A DNA stretch of 64,000 nt from Lelliottia nimipressuralis (GCF_004115925.1 NZ_SDDX01000026.1:1-64000), one strand, 5' to 3'; shown: positions 32,737 through 42,953, counted from the first letter of the stretch. The notes: generated from the sequence alone by a model not told the origin. Translations and numbers: made by a program.

Positions 32737-33605
32737 ATGGAGTGGAGTCTGACGCAGGATAAGCTGCTGGCTTTTCACCGCTTGATGCGTACCGATAAAC
32801 CCATCGGCACCTTTTTGCTGCTGTGGCCGACGCTATGGGCGCTGTGGGTTGCCACCCCAGGTTTACCGCCGCTGTGGATCCTGGCAGTGTTTGTCGCAGG
32901 CGTCTGGCTGATGCGTGCCGCGGGCTGCGTGGTTAACGATTATGCCGACCGCAAATTTGACGGCCACGTGAAACGCACCGCCAACCGTCCGATGCCGAGC
33001 GGTCAGGTGTCAGAAAAAGAGGCCCGCACGCTGTTTGTGGTGCTGGTGCTCCTCGCGTTTCTGCTGGTTTTAACGCTCAACACCATGACGATTTTACTCT
33101 CGGTTGCGGCACTGGCGCTGGCGTGGGTGTATCCGTTTATGAAGCGCTATACCCATCTGCCGCAGGTGGTGCTGGGCGCGGCATTTGGCTGGTCGATTCC
33201 GATGGCGTTTGCCGCCGTCAGTGAATCTGTGCCCTTGAGCTGCTGGCTGATGTTCCTCGCTAACATTCTGTGGGCGGTGGCGTACGACACCCAGTATGCG
33301 ATGGTCGACGCGATGACGATCTGAAAATTGGCATCAAATCGACGGCGATTCTGTTTGGCCGCCACGACAAGCTGATCATCGGGGTATTGCAGGTCGCGGT
33401 GTTAGGGCTGATGGTACTGATTGGTTATCTGAACGCCCTGAACTGGGAATTTTACTGGTCCGTGCTGGTGGCGGGGATGCTGTTTGCATATCAGCAAAAG
33501 CTGATTGCGAATCGCGAGCGTGAAGCCTGTTTCAAAGCGTTTTTGAACAACAACTATGTTGGGCTGGTGCTGTTTTTAGGGCTGGCGATGAGCTATTTTT
33601 CCTGA
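32737..33605 (+). pseudogene. ubiA: 4-hydroxybenzoate octaprenyltransferase, frameshifted
   Basis: UbiA attaches the octaprenyl tail to 4-hydroxybenzoate in the inner membrane. Residues 1-191 ([18 protein letters not shown] to YDTQYAMVD) and the C-terminal part ([17 protein letters not shown] to LGLAMSYFS) both match E. coli UbiA (290 aa) closely, but lie in two frames. The sequence GTCGACGCGATGAC (33304-33317) needs one more C after 33309 to read VDRDDD. As written, translation stops at 33324, 198 codons in, after the non-native ending AMTI. The break is inside the second Asp-rich motif (DxxxD) that binds diphosphate-Mg; the first motif NDYADRKFD is intact. Either a true mutation or a one-base sequencing error in a CC pair. 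Confidence 0.9.
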
Positions 33606-33640
33606 AAAAAATGCCCGGCAGCGCTAACGCTCACCGGGCA
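33604..33640 (-). terminator. plsB terminator
   Basis: A 7-bp stem TGCCCGG / CCGGGCA (33612-33618 / 33634-33640). The seven A residues at 33604-33610 give a T-run on the minus strand, so it terminates leftward plsB transcription. It overlaps the end of ubiA. Confidence 0.8.
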
Positions 33641-33667
33641 CATATCTGATGCATATTTGTAATTGTA

Positions 33668-33702
33668 AGCCGGGAAAGGCGAAACCGCCTCCCGGCTTTT
33701 TT
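33668..33702 (+). terminator. ubiCA terminator
   Basis: Stem AGCCGGGA / TCCCGGCT with inner GGCG/CCGCC pairing, followed by six T residues. It ends rightward ubiCA transcription just before the convergent plsB end. Confidence 0.9.
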
Positions 33703-33705
33703 ATG

Positions 33706-36126
33706 TCACTCGTCCTGCGTTGCGCTTTCAATGGTCAAACGCACGTCCGACGTAATCAGCTCGGCCAGCATTTGATAAACCTTCATCGTCTCTTCAGGTT
33801 CCGCATCGCCGGTATCGCTGATATAGCCTTCATCGCGCAGCGTCAGTACCAGTGAGCTAAACACCGCTTTATCGAAGAACTCTGGTGCGTTAATGCCGTG
33901 CAGCACGGATAAACGCTGAGCCAGCGTGCGGCTCTCTTTTTCCAGGGTACCACGGTTGATGGACGGGTTCGCGCTCAACAGCCAGAAGGTGATCGCGTAG
34001 CGCTGCAATGTTTCACGTGCACCGGCCGCCAGCAGTTGCAGCGTGCGGGAACGTGACGGGTTGATATGCAGCTCGTCATCTTTGACGGTCAACAGACCCT
34101 GACGCAGCAGCTCAGCAGTCAGTTTTTCCAGCTCAACGGCCACTTCATCTTTGCTCCAGCTCAGGAACAGCTCTTCTTTCAGCATCGGATAGAGCGTCTC
34201 AACATGGCGCAGCAGTTCCTGACGGGAAATGCGGCGATGCTGAGTGATGATGGCTGCCATCAGCGACGGCAACATCAGCATATGCGTGATGTTGTTACGA
34301 TAGTAGGTCATCAGCACCGCCTGCTCGCGCGGCAGAATGATGATGTCCCCGATGGTGTCCTTCTCAACTTCGAACTTGTTCATCTGCAGCGCGTGGTCGA
34401 TCAACTGACTGGCGGTGGCAGACGGAACGGTGGAATCCGCTGAGTACGGGACATTACGCATAATATCCAGATAGCAATCGAGCTGTTCGGTCAGCTGTTC
34501 GCGCGTCAGCGAGCGCTGGCGTGAGGCTAACAGTGCCGTGACGCACAGGTTCATGGCGTTGGCCGCCCCGGCGTTGTTAATACGCACCATCAGATCGGCC
34601 GCGATATTATTCACCGTAGGCGTCAGCCATGCAGGGCGAATCGCTTCGATTGGGTCGATAGATTCGCGCCACTCCGGCACGTGCTGGTTCAGATAGGTCA
34701 TCAGCGGCAGCGGTTCGCCAAAGTTCACGTAACCTTGGCCGAGATTGCGCAGCTTGCTCAGGCCTTTCAGCATCTGAGGCAGGCTCTCTTTCTCTTTGGT
34801 CGCACCGCGCAGCTCTTTGGCGTAAGTGCCCACTTCCATGACGTGCTCGTAACCGATGTAGATCGGCACCAGCGTAATCGGACGCGTACCGCCGCGCAGC
34901 ATCGCCTGAATGGTCATCGACAGAGTACCGGTTTTCGGGTCCAGAAGACGGCCCGTACGGGAACGCCCCCCTTCGACGAAATACTCAACGGAATAGCCAC
35001 GGCTAAACAGCTCGCCCAGATATTCGCGGAACACCGTGGAGTAGAGCTTGTTGCCTTTGAAGGTACGACGAATAAAGAACGCCCCCAGACGGCGGAAAAT
35101 CGGGCCGGCTGGCCAGAAATTCAGGTTGATACCGGCCGCGATGTGCGGTGGTACCAGCCCCTGGTGATACAGCACATAAGACAGCAGCAGGTAGTCCATG
35201 TGGCTGCGGTGGCAAGGCACATAGACGATTTCGTGGCCGTCGTGGGCAAGCTGGCGCACGCGCTCGGCGTTATGGACGTTAATCCCCTGATACAGACGGT
35301 TCCAGGTGAAGCTCAGGATACGGTCGGAGAGGCGGATCATCTCATAGGAGAAGTTGGCCGCGATCTCTTCCATCAGAGCGATGGCGTTTTGCTGGGCTTT
35401 CTCGTGAGAGATTTTCTTGCTGCGCGCTTCGTCTTCAACCGCGCGGGCAATGGCTTTAGATGCCAGCAATTTGTTGAACAGGTCCTGGCGTGCAGGCAGG
35501 CGCGGGCCAACGGCAGCCAGACGCTGACGGGCAAAGTGCATACGCGCGACGCGAGCCAGTTTCTGGGCGATGATTTTATCCGTCCCGTGCTCATCCGCCA
35601 TGCGGCGCAGGGAGACGGAAGGGGAGAAACGCACAAAGCTGTCGCGGCCTAACCATGAGACGGCAAAGAACTTCTGGATGCCGTTCAGCATACGCAGTGG
35701 TGGGTTTTCCTCGCCTTTCTGACGGCCAGGACGACGACCAAACATCACCGACACCGGCACCATCTGGACATCCAGATTTGGGTTGCTGCGGTGCAGATCG
35801 AGGTAGTCGTGGAACAGCTTGATGGACTCTTCTTTTGGCGTGTAATAGGTGAACACGCGCGGCCCGCCGTGAATAAACACGTAGCGCGGCAGCAGAGTCC
35901 CGTCGACCTCAAGGGGTTCGAGCGGATCGGGCAAGTCATGCGCCAGACATTGGGCGCGGAGCGTCAGTAAGTCTGCCTTCGAGTTGTAAGGCAAAACGTA
36001 CATAATAGGGCGCGAGGTATCGAGCCCTAATTCCAGCGCAGGTTCCGCCGGGATAGACTTACTTTTTACCAGGACGCTTAATGGTAAATTAAGTAATTTG
36101 TAGTAAATTCGTGGCCAGCCGGACAT
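33706..36126 (-). CDS. plsB: Glycerol-3-phosphate acyltransferase
   Basis: PlsB makes 1-acyl-glycerol-3-phosphate, the first step of phospholipid synthesis, at the inner membrane. Start [15 protein letters not shown] gives 806 aa (E. coli 807); a 21-residue longer start at 36189 exists in both species and was used in older annotations, but the family consensus favours the shorter. Acyltransferase block [13 protein letters not shown], lies near residue 306, and the [14 protein letters not shown] and [14 protein letters not shown] blocks follow. Divergent from dgkA, which works in the same phospholipid metabolism. Confidence 0.96.
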   Translation of the reverse strand: MSGWPRIYYKLLNLPLSVLVKSKSIPAEPALELGLDTSRPIMYVLPYNSKADLLTLRAQCLAHDLPDPLEPLEVDGTLLPRYVFIHGGPRVFTYYTPKEESIKLFHDYLDLHRSNPNLDVQMVPVSVMFGRRPGRQKGEENPPLRMLNGIQKFFAVSWLGRDSFVRFSPSVSLRRMADEHGTDKIIAQKLARVARMHFARQRLAAVGPRLPARQDLFNKLLASKAIARAVEDEARSKKISHEKAQQNAIALMEEIAANFSYEMIRLSDRILSFTWNRLYQGINVHNAERVRQLAHDGHEIVYVPCHRSHMDYLLLSYVLYHQGLVPPHIAAGINLNFWPAGPIFRRLGAFFIRRTFKGNKLYSTVFREYLGELFSRGYSVEYFVEGGRSRTGRLLDPKTGTLSMTIQAMLRGGTRPITLVPIYIGYEHVMEVGTYAKELRGATKEKESLPQMLKGLSKLRNLGQGYVNFGEPLPLMTYLNQHVPEWRESIDPIEAIRPAWLTPTVNNIAADLMVRINNAGAANAMNLCVTALLASRQRSLTREQLTEQLDCYLDIMRNVPYSADSTVPSATASQLIDHALQMNKFEVEKDTIGDIIILPREQAVLMTYYRNNITHMLMLPSLMAAIITQHRRISRQELLRHVETLYPMLKEELFLSWSKDEVAVELEKLTAELLRQGLLTVKDDELHINPSRSRTLQLLAAGARETLQRYAITFWLLSANPSINRGTLEKESRTLAQRLSVLHGINAPEFFDKAVFSSLVLTLRDEGYISDTGDAEPEETMKVYQMLAELITSDVRLTIESATQDE

Positions 36127-36280
36127 AAACGATGTAAAGCCTCTGGTTAATAATGCAATTGCGGCGCAAGGATAACAGAAAGCGCGCAAAATTTCTGTTG
36201 TTACCGGTCATACTTCAGGCTGTATTGCTACGCGCTACAGCTATAGTTACTGACGCTAAATCTAAGAAAAGGTTCTTTTA

Positions 36281-36649
36281 ATGGCCAATAATACCACTGG
36301 GTTAACCCGAATCATCAAAGCTGCCGGATATTCATGGAAAGGTTTCCGCGCCGCATGGATCAATGAGGCCGCTTTCCGCCAGGAAGGGGTTGCTGCGGTT
36401 GTTGCGGTGATCATCGCCTGTTTTCTGGATGTCGACCCGATAACCCGCGTATTGCTCATTGGTTCAGTCCTTCTGGTGATGATAGTGGAAATTCTCAACA
36501 GCGCTATTGAAGCGGTGGTGGATCGCATCGGTTCTGATTTCCATGAACTGTCGGGCCGTGCGAAGGACATGGGTTCTGCCGCTGTGCTGCTGGCGATTAT
36601 CATCGCAGCCATCACCTGGGGCACGCTTCTTTGGTCACATTTTCGATAA
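36281..36649 (+). CDS. dgkA: Diacylglycerol kinase
   Basis: DgkA phosphorylates diacylglycerol left over from membrane-derived oligosaccharide synthesis, back to phosphatidate. 122 aa, the E. coli length, with three membrane helices. The active-site stretch EILNSAIEAVVDRI contains the glutamates near residues 69 and 76. Separated by 109 nt from lexA, which has its own SOS promoter. Intact. Confidence 0.97.
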   Translation: MANNTTGLTRIIKAAGYSWKGFRAAWINEAAFRQEGVAAVVAVIIACFLDVDPITRVLLIGSVLLVMIVEILNSAIEAVVDRIGSDFHELSGRAKDMGSAAVLLAIIIAAITWGTLLWSHFR

Positions 36650-36713
36650 GGCTTCAGGAATCCAATAAGTCTCTGGTTTTTTGTGCAGTTTTTGATTCCA
36701 AAATCACCTTTGA

Positions 36714-36750
36714 CTGTATATACTCACAGCATAACTGTATATACACCCAG
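36714..36750 (+). promoter_or_regulatory. Two LexA boxes of lexA
   Basis: CTGTATATACTCACAG (36714-36729) and CTGTATATACACCCAG (36735-36750) both fit CTGT-N8-ACAG (the second with CCAG), in tandem 5 nt apart, directly before lexA. Same arrangement as E. coli lexA. Confidence 0.93.
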
Positions 36751-36758
36751 GGGGCGGA

Positions 36759-37367
36759 ATGAAAGCGTTAACGGCCAGACAGCAAGAGGTGTTTGATCTC
36801 ATTCGAGATCATATCAGCCAGACGGGAATGCCACCGACGCGTGCGGAAATCGCACAGCGCCTGGGCTTCCGTTCTCCAAATGCCGCTGAAGAGCATCTCA
36901 AAGCGCTGGCGCGTAAAGGCGTTCTTGAGATTGTCTCTGGTGCGTCACGCGGAATTCGCCTGCTGGTGGAAGAAGAAGAAGGTCTGCCACTTGTGGGGCG
37001 CGTCGCGGCGGGTGAGCCTTTGCTGGCACAGCAACATATTGAAGGTCACTATCAGGTCGATCCGGCCATGTTCAAGCCAAGTGCCGATTTCCTGCTGCGC
37101 GTCAGTGGGATGTCCATGAAAGACATCGGTATTCTGGACGGCGATCTGCTGGCGGTTCATAAAACGCAGGATGTGCGCAACGGGCAGGTTGTGGTTGCGC
37201 GTATCGACGACGAAGTGACCGTTAAGCGCCTGAAAAAACAGGGCAACACGGTTCAGCTGTTGCCAGAAAACAGCGAGTTTTCCCCGATTGTGGTGGATCT
37301 CCGCGAACAGGCTTTCTCTATTGAAGGTCTGGCTGTTGGTGTTATCCGCAACGGCGAATGGCTGTAA
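36759..37367 (+). CDS. lexA: SOS repressor LexA
   Basis: LexA represses DNA-damage genes until RecA filaments trigger self-cleavage. 202 aa. The N-terminal winged helix covers 1-70, the cleavage site is A84-G85 in RVAAGEP, and the Ser-Lys dyad is S119 (VSGMSMKD) and K156 (VTVKRLKK); all intact. Cotranscribed with dinF 67 nt downstream. Autoregulated by the two boxes before it. Confidence 0.98.
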   Translation: MKALTARQQEVFDLIRDHISQTGMPPTRAEIAQRLGFRSPNAAEEHLKALARKGVLEIVSGASRGIRLLVEEEEGLPLVGRVAAGEPLLAQQHIEGHYQVDPAMFKPSADFLLRVSGMSMKDIGILDGDLLAVHKTQDVRNGQVVVARIDDEVTVKRLKKQGNTVQLLPENSEFSPIVVDLREQAFSIEGLAVGVIRNGEWL

Positions 37368-37434
37368 TCTCTTACTGACAGGCTGTGGTCGCGCCGCAGC
37401 CTGACTGTCTACTCTCAATTCCCGGTACTTTCTC

Positions 37435-38757
37435 ATGTCTCTGCTGACAACCTCAGACAAGGCATTGTGGCGTCTTGCGCTGCCGATGATTTTCTCCAAT
37501 ATCACCGTTCCTCTGTTAGGGCTGGTGGATACGGCGGTGATTGGTCATTTGGATTCCCCTGTTTACCTCGGCGGCGTAGCCATTGGCGCGACGGCGACCA
37601 GTTTCCTCTTTATGCTGCTGCTCTTTTTACGCATGAGCACCACCGGGCTGACTGCCCAGGCGTTTGGTGCCAAAGATCCCGTTCGACTTGCCCGTGCGCT
37701 GGTGCAGCCGCTGATCCTCGCCCTTGGCGCAGGTCTGCTGATTGTTTTGCTGCGCACGCCGCTCATCGATCTGGCTCTGCATGTCGTGGGCGGTAGTGAG
37801 GCGGTGCTGGAACAGGCGCGGCGCTTCCTCGAAATCCGCTGGCTCAGCGCACCGGCATCGCTGGCAAATCTGGTTCTGCTTGGCTGGTTGCTGGGCGTGC
37901 AGTACGCGCGTGCGCCGGTGATCCTGCTGGTGGTGGGAAATTTACTCAACATCGTGCTCGATCTGTGGCTGGTGATGGGTCTGAACATGAACGTGCAGGG
38001 GGCGGCGCTTGCAACGGTGGTCGCCGAGTACGGCACTTTCTTCATTGGTCTATGGATGGTGAAACGTGTGCTGGCCATGCGGGGAATCTCATTCGCGATG
38101 CTCAAAACAGCGTGGCACGGCAACATCCGTAAACTGCTGGCGCTTAATCGCGACATCATGCTTCGCTCGCTGCTACTGCAACTTTGCTTTGGCGCCCTGA
38201 CGGTGTTCGGCGCGCGGCTGGGGCCGGAGATCGTGGCCGTAAACGCGGTGCTGATGACGCTGCTGACGTTCACCGCCTATGCGCTGGACGGTTTTGCCTA
38301 TGCGGTTGAAGCCCATTCAGGCCAGGCCTATGGTGCCCGTGAGGCGGGGCAGTTGCAGGAGGTCTGGCGCGCGGCCTGTCGTCAGTCTGGGCTGGTAGCG
38401 CTGGTCTTCGCACTGATCTATGCCTTATTTGGCGGGCAGATTGTGGCGCTATTGACCTCGCTGCCTGAACTGAGAGAACTGGCTAATCACTACATCATCT
38501 GGCAGGTCGTGTTACCGGTGGTGGGGGTGTGGTGTTATCTGCTGGACGGTATGTTTATCGGCGCAACGCGCGGGGCGGAAATGCGCAACAGCATGGCAGT
38601 CGCGGCGGCCGGTTTCGCCCTGACGCTCTTCACGCTGCCCTGGCTCGGCAACCACGGTTTGTGGCTGGCACTGGCGGTGTTTCTCGCCCTGCGCGGCCTG
38701 TCATTAGCGCTGATTTGGCGGCGCCACTGGCGCAATAACAGCTGGTTTAGCGGATAG
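37435..38757 (+). CDS. dinF: MATE-family efflux protein DinF
   Basis: A 440-aa inner-membrane protein of the multidrug and toxin extrusion family with about twelve helices in two homologous halves. E. coli DinF is 441 aa in this reading. It is induced by DNA damage as the second gene of the lexA-dinF operon and has been tied to oxidative and bile-salt stress; substrate unknown. Motif GLTAQAFGAKDP near residue 72 is the family signature of the first half and GQAYGAREAGQ of the second. Confidence 0.95.
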   Translation: MSLLTTSDKALWRLALPMIFSNITVPLLGLVDTAVIGHLDSPVYLGGVAIGATATSFLFMLLLFLRMSTTGLTAQAFGAKDPVRLARALVQPLILALGAGLLIVLLRTPLIDLALHVVGGSEAVLEQARRFLEIRWLSAPASLANLVLLGWLLGVQYARAPVILLVVGNLLNIVLDLWLVMGLNMNVQGAALATVVAEYGTFFIGLWMVKRVLAMRGISFAMLKTAWHGNIRKLLALNRDIMLRSLLLQLCFGALTVFGARLGPEIVAVNAVLMTLLTFTAYALDGFAYAVEAHSGQAYGAREAGQLQEVWRAACRQSGLVALVFALIYALFGGQIVALLTSLPELRELANHYIIWQVVLPVVGVWCYLLDGMFIGATRGAEMRNSMAVAAAGFALTLFTLPWLGNHGLWLALAVFLALRGLSLALIWRRHWRNNSWFSG

Positions 38758-38898
38758 CGTGATTTGACGAAACGGTTAAAGATTCTGAATCTCAACACGC
38801 ATGCCGAATCCTTATCTACAATTATTATCACGTCCAGCAGAAATGAACGTAACGGACGACTCGAATTTACGTGATAACCGAACGATGAGGAATTGATT

Positions 38899-39108
38899 AT
38901 GAATAAAGACGAAATCGGCGGTAACTGGAAACAGTTCAAAGGTAAAGCGAAAGAACAATGGGGTAAACTGACCGACGATGACGTGACCGTCATTGAAGGT
39001 AAACGCGAACAGCTGGTAGGTAAGATTCAGGAACGCTACGGCTACGCGAAAGACCAAGCGGAAAAAGAGGTTGTTGACTGGGAAAAACGCAACGACTACC
39101 GCTGGTAA
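38899..39108 (+). CDS. yjbJ: CsbD-family stress protein YjbJ
   Basis: A 69-aa protein starting MNKDEIGGNWKQFKGKAKEQ, with GAGGA 9 nt before the ATG; two in-frame codons upstream (ATGATT is part of the leader) are ignored. CsbD-like fold of four helices with conserved G-x-W-K-Q-x-K-G and the terminal YRW. In E. coli it is one of the most abundant stationary-phase proteins, under sigma-S. Single gene with a terminator; function unknown. Confidence 0.96.
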   Translation: MNKDEIGGNWKQFKGKAKEQWGKLTDDDVTVIEGKREQLVGKIQERYGYAKDQAEKEVVDWEKRNDYRW

Positions 39109-39147
39109 CAGAGTTCTACCCGTTGTACACGGAAGTACAATCCCTGA

Positions 39148-39172
39148 GGGCGGCCTAATGGCCGCCCGCTTC
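39148..39172 (+). terminator. yjbJ-zur convergent terminator
   Basis: An 8-bp perfect stem GGGCGGCC / GGCCGCCC with a TAAT loop, followed by CGCTTCGTTT, between the ends of yjbJ and zur. A shorter TTGTAC/GTACAA hairpin precedes it. Confidence 0.75.
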
Positions 39173-39176
39173 GTTT

Positions 39177-39692
39177 CTAGCGCGGTTTTTTCTTCACCAG
39201 AATGGAGTGATCGTGCTGACATTCACCCTGATGACGACAGGCTTCCACTTCAACACACGCTGAACACAATCCGTGTGCTTCAATCACGTTATGGCGCAGG
39301 GCAAAGCCCATTTTAGCCGCCAGTGAATGCATAATATCTTCCACACCTTCCGCCCCCTCTTCTTTGACCGCGCCGCAGCGATCGCAGATAAACATGGCTG
39401 AGGTATGTGTTGGCTGATCGAACAGATGGCACAGCACATAGCTGTTAGTCGACTCCACCTTATGCACAAAGCCTTGCTCCAGCAGGAAATCCAGCGCGCG
39501 ATAAACGGTGGGCGGTTTCGCCTGCGGCTCGCTTTCGCGCAGCAAATCAAGCAGATCGTAGGCGCTGATGGCACCGCGTTGCAGGCTCATCAGACGTAAC
39601 ACTTCAAGGCGCTGCGGGGTCAGGCGCACATTGCGTTGCGCACAGAGCTTTTCAGCTTGCGCTAACAGATCTTGCATCGTGGTCTTATCCAT
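39177..39692 (-). CDS. zur: Zinc uptake regulator Zur
   Basis: Fur-family repressor of zinc uptake (znuABC, and zinc-free ribosomal proteins). 171 aa, the E. coli length. Winged helix with TPQRLEVLRLM and PPTVYRALDFLLEQGFV; structural zinc cysteines in CDRCGAV (near 103-106) and CSACVEVEAC (143-152); histidine-rich tail QHDHS. No Zur box was seen at its own promoter. Convergent with yjbJ, divergent from a cupin gene. Confidence 0.97.
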   Translation of the reverse strand: MDKTTMQDLLAQAEKLCAQRNVRLTPQRLEVLRLMSLQRGAISAYDLLDLLRESEPQAKPPTVYRALDFLLEQGFVHKVESTNSYVLCHLFDQPTHTSAMFICDRCGAVKEEGAEGVEDIMHSLAAKMGFALRHNVIEAHGLCSACVEVEACRHQGECQHDHSILVKKKPR

Positions 39693-39808
39693 ATCGCACC
39701 TCGAATTATGGAGTCTGGAAAACCCTCACTTTACCATGTTCTGCTGAAAACGCCGAGATCCGCCACAGTTGTGCTATACCTGACCCATCGCCACACGGGA
39801 AAAATACA

Positions 39809-40297
39809 ATGAAAAGACCTGATTGCATCCGGCACTGGCGCGACGTCGAAGGTGCCGACGACTCCACTTATCCAGACAGCGACGAACTTTTTGCTATCGG
39901 CGCACCGCTGGCCCGCAAACTGGGGCTTGGGCGGATTGGTATCCACCATGAACGCCTGCCGCCGGGCCGTCGCACTTCGTATCCGCACGCTGAAAGCGAC
40001 GAAGAGGAGTTTATCTTTGTTATTGAAGGGTATCCCCAGGCGTGGATTAACGGATATTTATGGAAACTAGAGCCGGGCGACAGCGTCGGTTTTCCGGCCG
40101 GAACCGGCGTGTGCCACACCTTTATTAATAACACCGACGAAGAGGTGCGGCTGCTGGTGGTGGGCGAGGCGAACAAAAAACACAACCGCATCTATTACCC
40201 GCTCAATCCGGTCTACGCCGCCACCCGCGAGGACCGCTGGGTGGACCATCCGCCGCAATTTTTTGGCCCTCACGATGGAAAACCTGGGCGAAAATAA
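39809..40297 (+). CDS. Cupin-domain protein
   Basis: A 162-aa cytoplasmic protein with a single cupin domain: motif 1, HHERLPPGRRTSYPHAESDEEEFIFVIEG (residues about 46-75) with the expected H and E metal ligands, and motif 2, GDSVGFPAGTGVCHTFINN. Such small cupins are sugar-isomerase-like or dioxygenase-like; the substrate is not known. Not in E. coli K-12 at this site, but it stands as a single gene between zur and the TraF-like gene. Weak ribosome site GGGA; start set by the MKRPDCIRHW start and domain length. Confidence 0.88.
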   Translation: MKRPDCIRHWRDVEGADDSTYPDSDELFAIGAPLARKLGLGRIGIHHERLPPGRRTSYPHAESDEEEFIFVIEGYPQAWINGYLWKLEPGDSVGFPAGTGVCHTFINNTDEEVRLLVVGEANKKHNRIYYPLNPVYAATREDRWVDHPPQFFGPHDGKPGRK

Positions 40298-40468
40298 TAT
40301 CCTCTTCTATAAATATTGAGGGCCGTCACAAATTACAACAGGCCTCGCGGAAGATTTAACTTAGGGAACAGGCGTGTCTTTTTGATGTTATTCACAGCAA
40401 TAGTTCGTCCCTGTATGGGTGATAACTGACAGGGGTTGTTTAATAACAGACTATAAAACGAGCATACT

Positions 40469-41779
40469 GTGAAAAAACATTTTAAATTTTCGGTGGTTAG
40501 CATCGCTGTCTCCCTGTTTATGGCAAACGAGGCGGGAGCAGCCAATACCTGGACAGAAGCGCGTAGCGACGCGATGGGCGGTACTGGCGTTGCATCAGGC
40601 AATTACGGTAGCGGAGCGTTTATTAACCCGGCACTGCTGGCAAAGGCAAAACCGGATGACGACATTACCGTTATTTTGCCTTCGGTCGGCGCACAGATTA
40701 CTGACAAAGATAATCTGCAGGATCAGATCGACGATATCAGCGATAAAGTCGATTACTACGACGATGTGGTTAACAGCCTGACAGCGGCTGAGATCATCGC
40801 CAATCCTTTGGGATCCGTTAACCAGTTTCAGAGTGCCGCGAAAGATCTCGCTGACGAGCTGGACGATCTGAAAGGTAAAACCGCTCGCGCCACCGCCGGT
40901 GCTGGGATTGCGGTCAGCATTCCAAATAACGTGCTGGCGGTCGCCTTTGTGGCGAAAGGCAACGCTCACGCGCGCGTAAGCTCCTCTATCGACCAACAGG
41001 ATATCGATTATCTGCGCAGCATCCAGAACAGTAAACTGGTGGCGGGCAGCGTCGCGCTTGATGCCGCTCTTAACGGTTCGGATGAGATCACCAAAAACCT
41101 CAACTCCACGGCCTCAGGCCGGGCGGCGATTGTCTCTGACTATGGCGTCGCGGTGGCCCGTCAGTTTGATATTGGCGATGTGCCGGTCTCCGTCGGTATC
41201 ACGCCAAAACTGCAAAAAACCTGGCTCTACAACTACACCACCTCCATTTACACCTACGACAGCAGCGACTGGAACAGTAGCCGCTATCGCACGGACGATA
41301 CTGGCTTTAACGTGGATGCCGGTGTGGCCGCCGATTTTGGCGAGAACTGGACGGTGGGCTTGAGCGGGCAGAACCTGATGTCGCGCGATATCGATACCAA
41401 AGATATCCGTATCCGCAATGGCCGCACGGGTGACGTGGTGAGCTACAAAGACACCTACCAGATCCGTCCGCTGGTGACTGCGGGCGTGGCCTGGCATAAC
41501 GATCTGGTAACCCTGACCGCCGATGGCGATCTGACTGAAACCAAAGGCTTCAAGAGCGAAGATAACTCTCAGTACGTCGGCGTCGGCGCCGAGGTCACTC
41601 CGCTCAGCTGGCTGGCGGTGCGCGCCGGTTATCGCGCGGACGTGAAGGACAACGACAGCAACGTCTTTACCGGCGGTGTTGGCTTTGCGCCGTTCAACGC
41701 GGTCCATGTGGATCTGATGGGTCTGTACGGCGAGGACAAAACCTGGGGGGCAGGCGCGCAGCTGAGCGTCACCTTCTAA
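40469..41779 (+). CDS. TraF-like outer membrane protein
   Basis: A 436-aa protein with GTG start and signal peptide (about residues 1-25, ending NEAGAANTW). It matches the conjugal-transfer TraF_2 type family (PF13729), which despite its name is mostly a chromosomal beta-barrel family. The N-terminal half has a coiled helical insert (DNLQDQIDDISDKVDYYDDV), the second half has alternating strand patterns, and the protein ends in an F residue (SVTF), the signature of outer-membrane barrels. No other conjugation genes are near. Role unknown, possibly a FadL-like porin. Not in E. coli K-12 here. Confidence 0.82.
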   Translation: MKKHFKFSVVSIAVSLFMANEAGAANTWTEARSDAMGGTGVASGNYGSGAFINPALLAKAKPDDDITVILPSVGAQITDKDNLQDQIDDISDKVDYYDDVVNSLTAAEIIANPLGSVNQFQSAAKDLADELDDLKGKTARATAGAGIAVSIPNNVLAVAFVAKGNAHARVSSSIDQQDIDYLRSIQNSKLVAGSVALDAALNGSDEITKNLNSTASGRAAIVSDYGVAVARQFDIGDVPVSVGITPKLQKTWLYNYTTSIYTYDSSDWNSSRYRTDDTGFNVDAGVAADFGENWTVGLSGQNLMSRDIDTKDIRIRNGRTGDVVSYKDTYQIRPLVTAGVAWHNDLVTLTADGDLTETKGFKSEDNSQYVGVGAEVTPLSWLAVRAGYRADVKDNDSNVFTGGVGFAPFNAVHVDLMGLYGEDKTWGAGAQLSVTF

Positions 41780-41860
41780 GACGACCGGAGGCCATGCGCC
41801 TCCGGCTTTTCTTTGTGCTATAGTAGCGCCCCTTTTCCACCACATGCTTAAAACTTCGCC

Positions 41861-42856
41861 ATGCCGTCAGAACTACAGTCCGATTTCCCTGCACACCGTT
41901 TTTCCATCGCGCCGATGCTCGACTGGACCGACAGACACTGCCGCTATTTCCTGCGTCAGCTCTCTCGCCACACGCTGCTGTACACCGAAATGGTCACCAC
42001 CGGGGCGATCATTCACGGAAAGGGCGACTATCTGGCCTATAGCGAAGAAGAGCATCCGGTTGCGTTGCAGCTTGGTGGCAGCGATCCGGCGGCGCTGTCG
42101 CATTGTGCAAAACTGGCGCAAGAGCGTGGGTACGACGAAATTAACCTCAACGTCGGCTGCCCGTCCGATCGCGTGCAGAACGGCATGTTCGGCGCATGCC
42201 TGATGGGGAATGCCCAACTGGTGGCGGATTGCGTCAAAGCGATGCGCGATGTGGTGTCGATTCCGGTGACGGTCAAAACCCGTATCGGCATCGACGATCA
42301 GGACAGCTACGAATTCCTGTGCGATTTCATCAACACCGTGTCTGGCAATGGCGAGTGCGAGATGTTTATTATCCACGCGCGTAAAGCCTGGTTGTCCGGC
42401 CTTAGTCCAAAAGAGAACCGTGAAATTCCGCCGCTGGACTACCCGCGCGTGTATCAGCTGAAGCGTGATTTCCCGCATCTGACAATGTCGATTAACGGCG
42501 GTATCAAGTCTCTCGACGAAGCTAAAGCCCATTTAGAACATATGGATGGCGTCATGGTAGGCCGCGAGGCGTATCAAAATCCGGGCATTCTGGCCTCGGT
42601 GGATCGCGAGATCTTTGGCGTTGAGCGTGCCGATAACGATCCGGTGGCCGTGGTGCGTGCCATGTACCCGTACATCGAACGTGAGCTGAGCAATGGCACC
42701 TATCTGGGCCACGTGACGCGTCATATGCTCGGGTTGTTCCAGGGCATTCCAGGGGCGCGTCAGTGGCGTCGCTACCTGAGTGAAAACGCGCATAAAGCCG
42801 GGGCGGATATCGAAGTCCTCGAGCAGGCCCTGCGTCTGGTCGCTGACAAACGTTAA
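41861..42856 (+). CDS. dusA: tRNA-dihydrouridine(20/20a) synthase
   Basis: DusA reduces U20 and U20a of tRNA with NADPH and FMN. 331 aa (E. coli 330). FMN barrel with N-terminal [18 protein letters not shown], the [19 protein letters not shown] motif that carries the Dus catalytic cysteine, and the tRNA-binding [19 protein letters not shown]. Start set by similarity; the codon lacks a clear Shine-Dalgarno, so the start may be a few codons off. dusA is a known integration site for some mobile elements, but nothing is integrated here. Confidence 0.95.
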   Translation: MPSELQSDFPAHRFSIAPMLDWTDRHCRYFLRQLSRHTLLYTEMVTTGAIIHGKGDYLAYSEEEHPVALQLGGSDPAALSHCAKLAQERGYDEINLNVGCPSDRVQNGMFGACLMGNAQLVADCVKAMRDVVSIPVTVKTRIGIDDQDSYEFLCDFINTVSGNGECEMFIIHARKAWLSGLSPKENREIPPLDYPRVYQLKRDFPHLTMSINGGIKSLDEAKAHLEHMDGVMVGREAYQNPGILASVDREIFGVERADNDPVAVVRAMYPYIERELSNGTYLGHVTRHMLGLFQGIPGARQWRRYLSENAHKAGADIEVLEQALRLVADKR

Positions 42857-42886
42857 TTTTCACTAAAAGTTCGTCAAATTCACCAT

Positions 42887-42918
42887 GCCCTGCGAATGTT
42901 CGCGGGGCGTTTTGTTTT
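42887..42918 (+). terminator. dusA terminator
   Basis: Stem GCCCTGCG / CGCGGGGC (one G-U) with a 6-nt loop, followed by GTTTTGTTTTG, 30 nt after dusA and just before the pspG promoter. Confidence 0.8.
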
Positions 42919-42937
42919 GAATTCAATAAGTTAAATT

Positions 42938-42953
42938 TGGCACGTTTCTTGTA
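42938..42953 (+). promoter_or_regulatory. Candidate sigma-54 promoter of pspG
   Basis: TGGCACGTTTCTTGTA fits the -24/-12 pattern TGGCACG-N4-TTGC(A/T) with one mismatch at the -12 C. It is 40-odd nt before pspG, a gene known to be driven by sigma-54 with PspF. Confidence 0.65.

Noticed and set aside
34681..35652. 323-codon open frame on the plus strand inside plsB
   Set aside because: Antisense to a highly conserved gene, with shadow-like His/Gln/Arg composition.
41780..41900. Integrative element at dusA
   Set aside because: dusA is a known attachment site, but the gene is intact, no integrase is adjacent, and the flanking genes are those expected.
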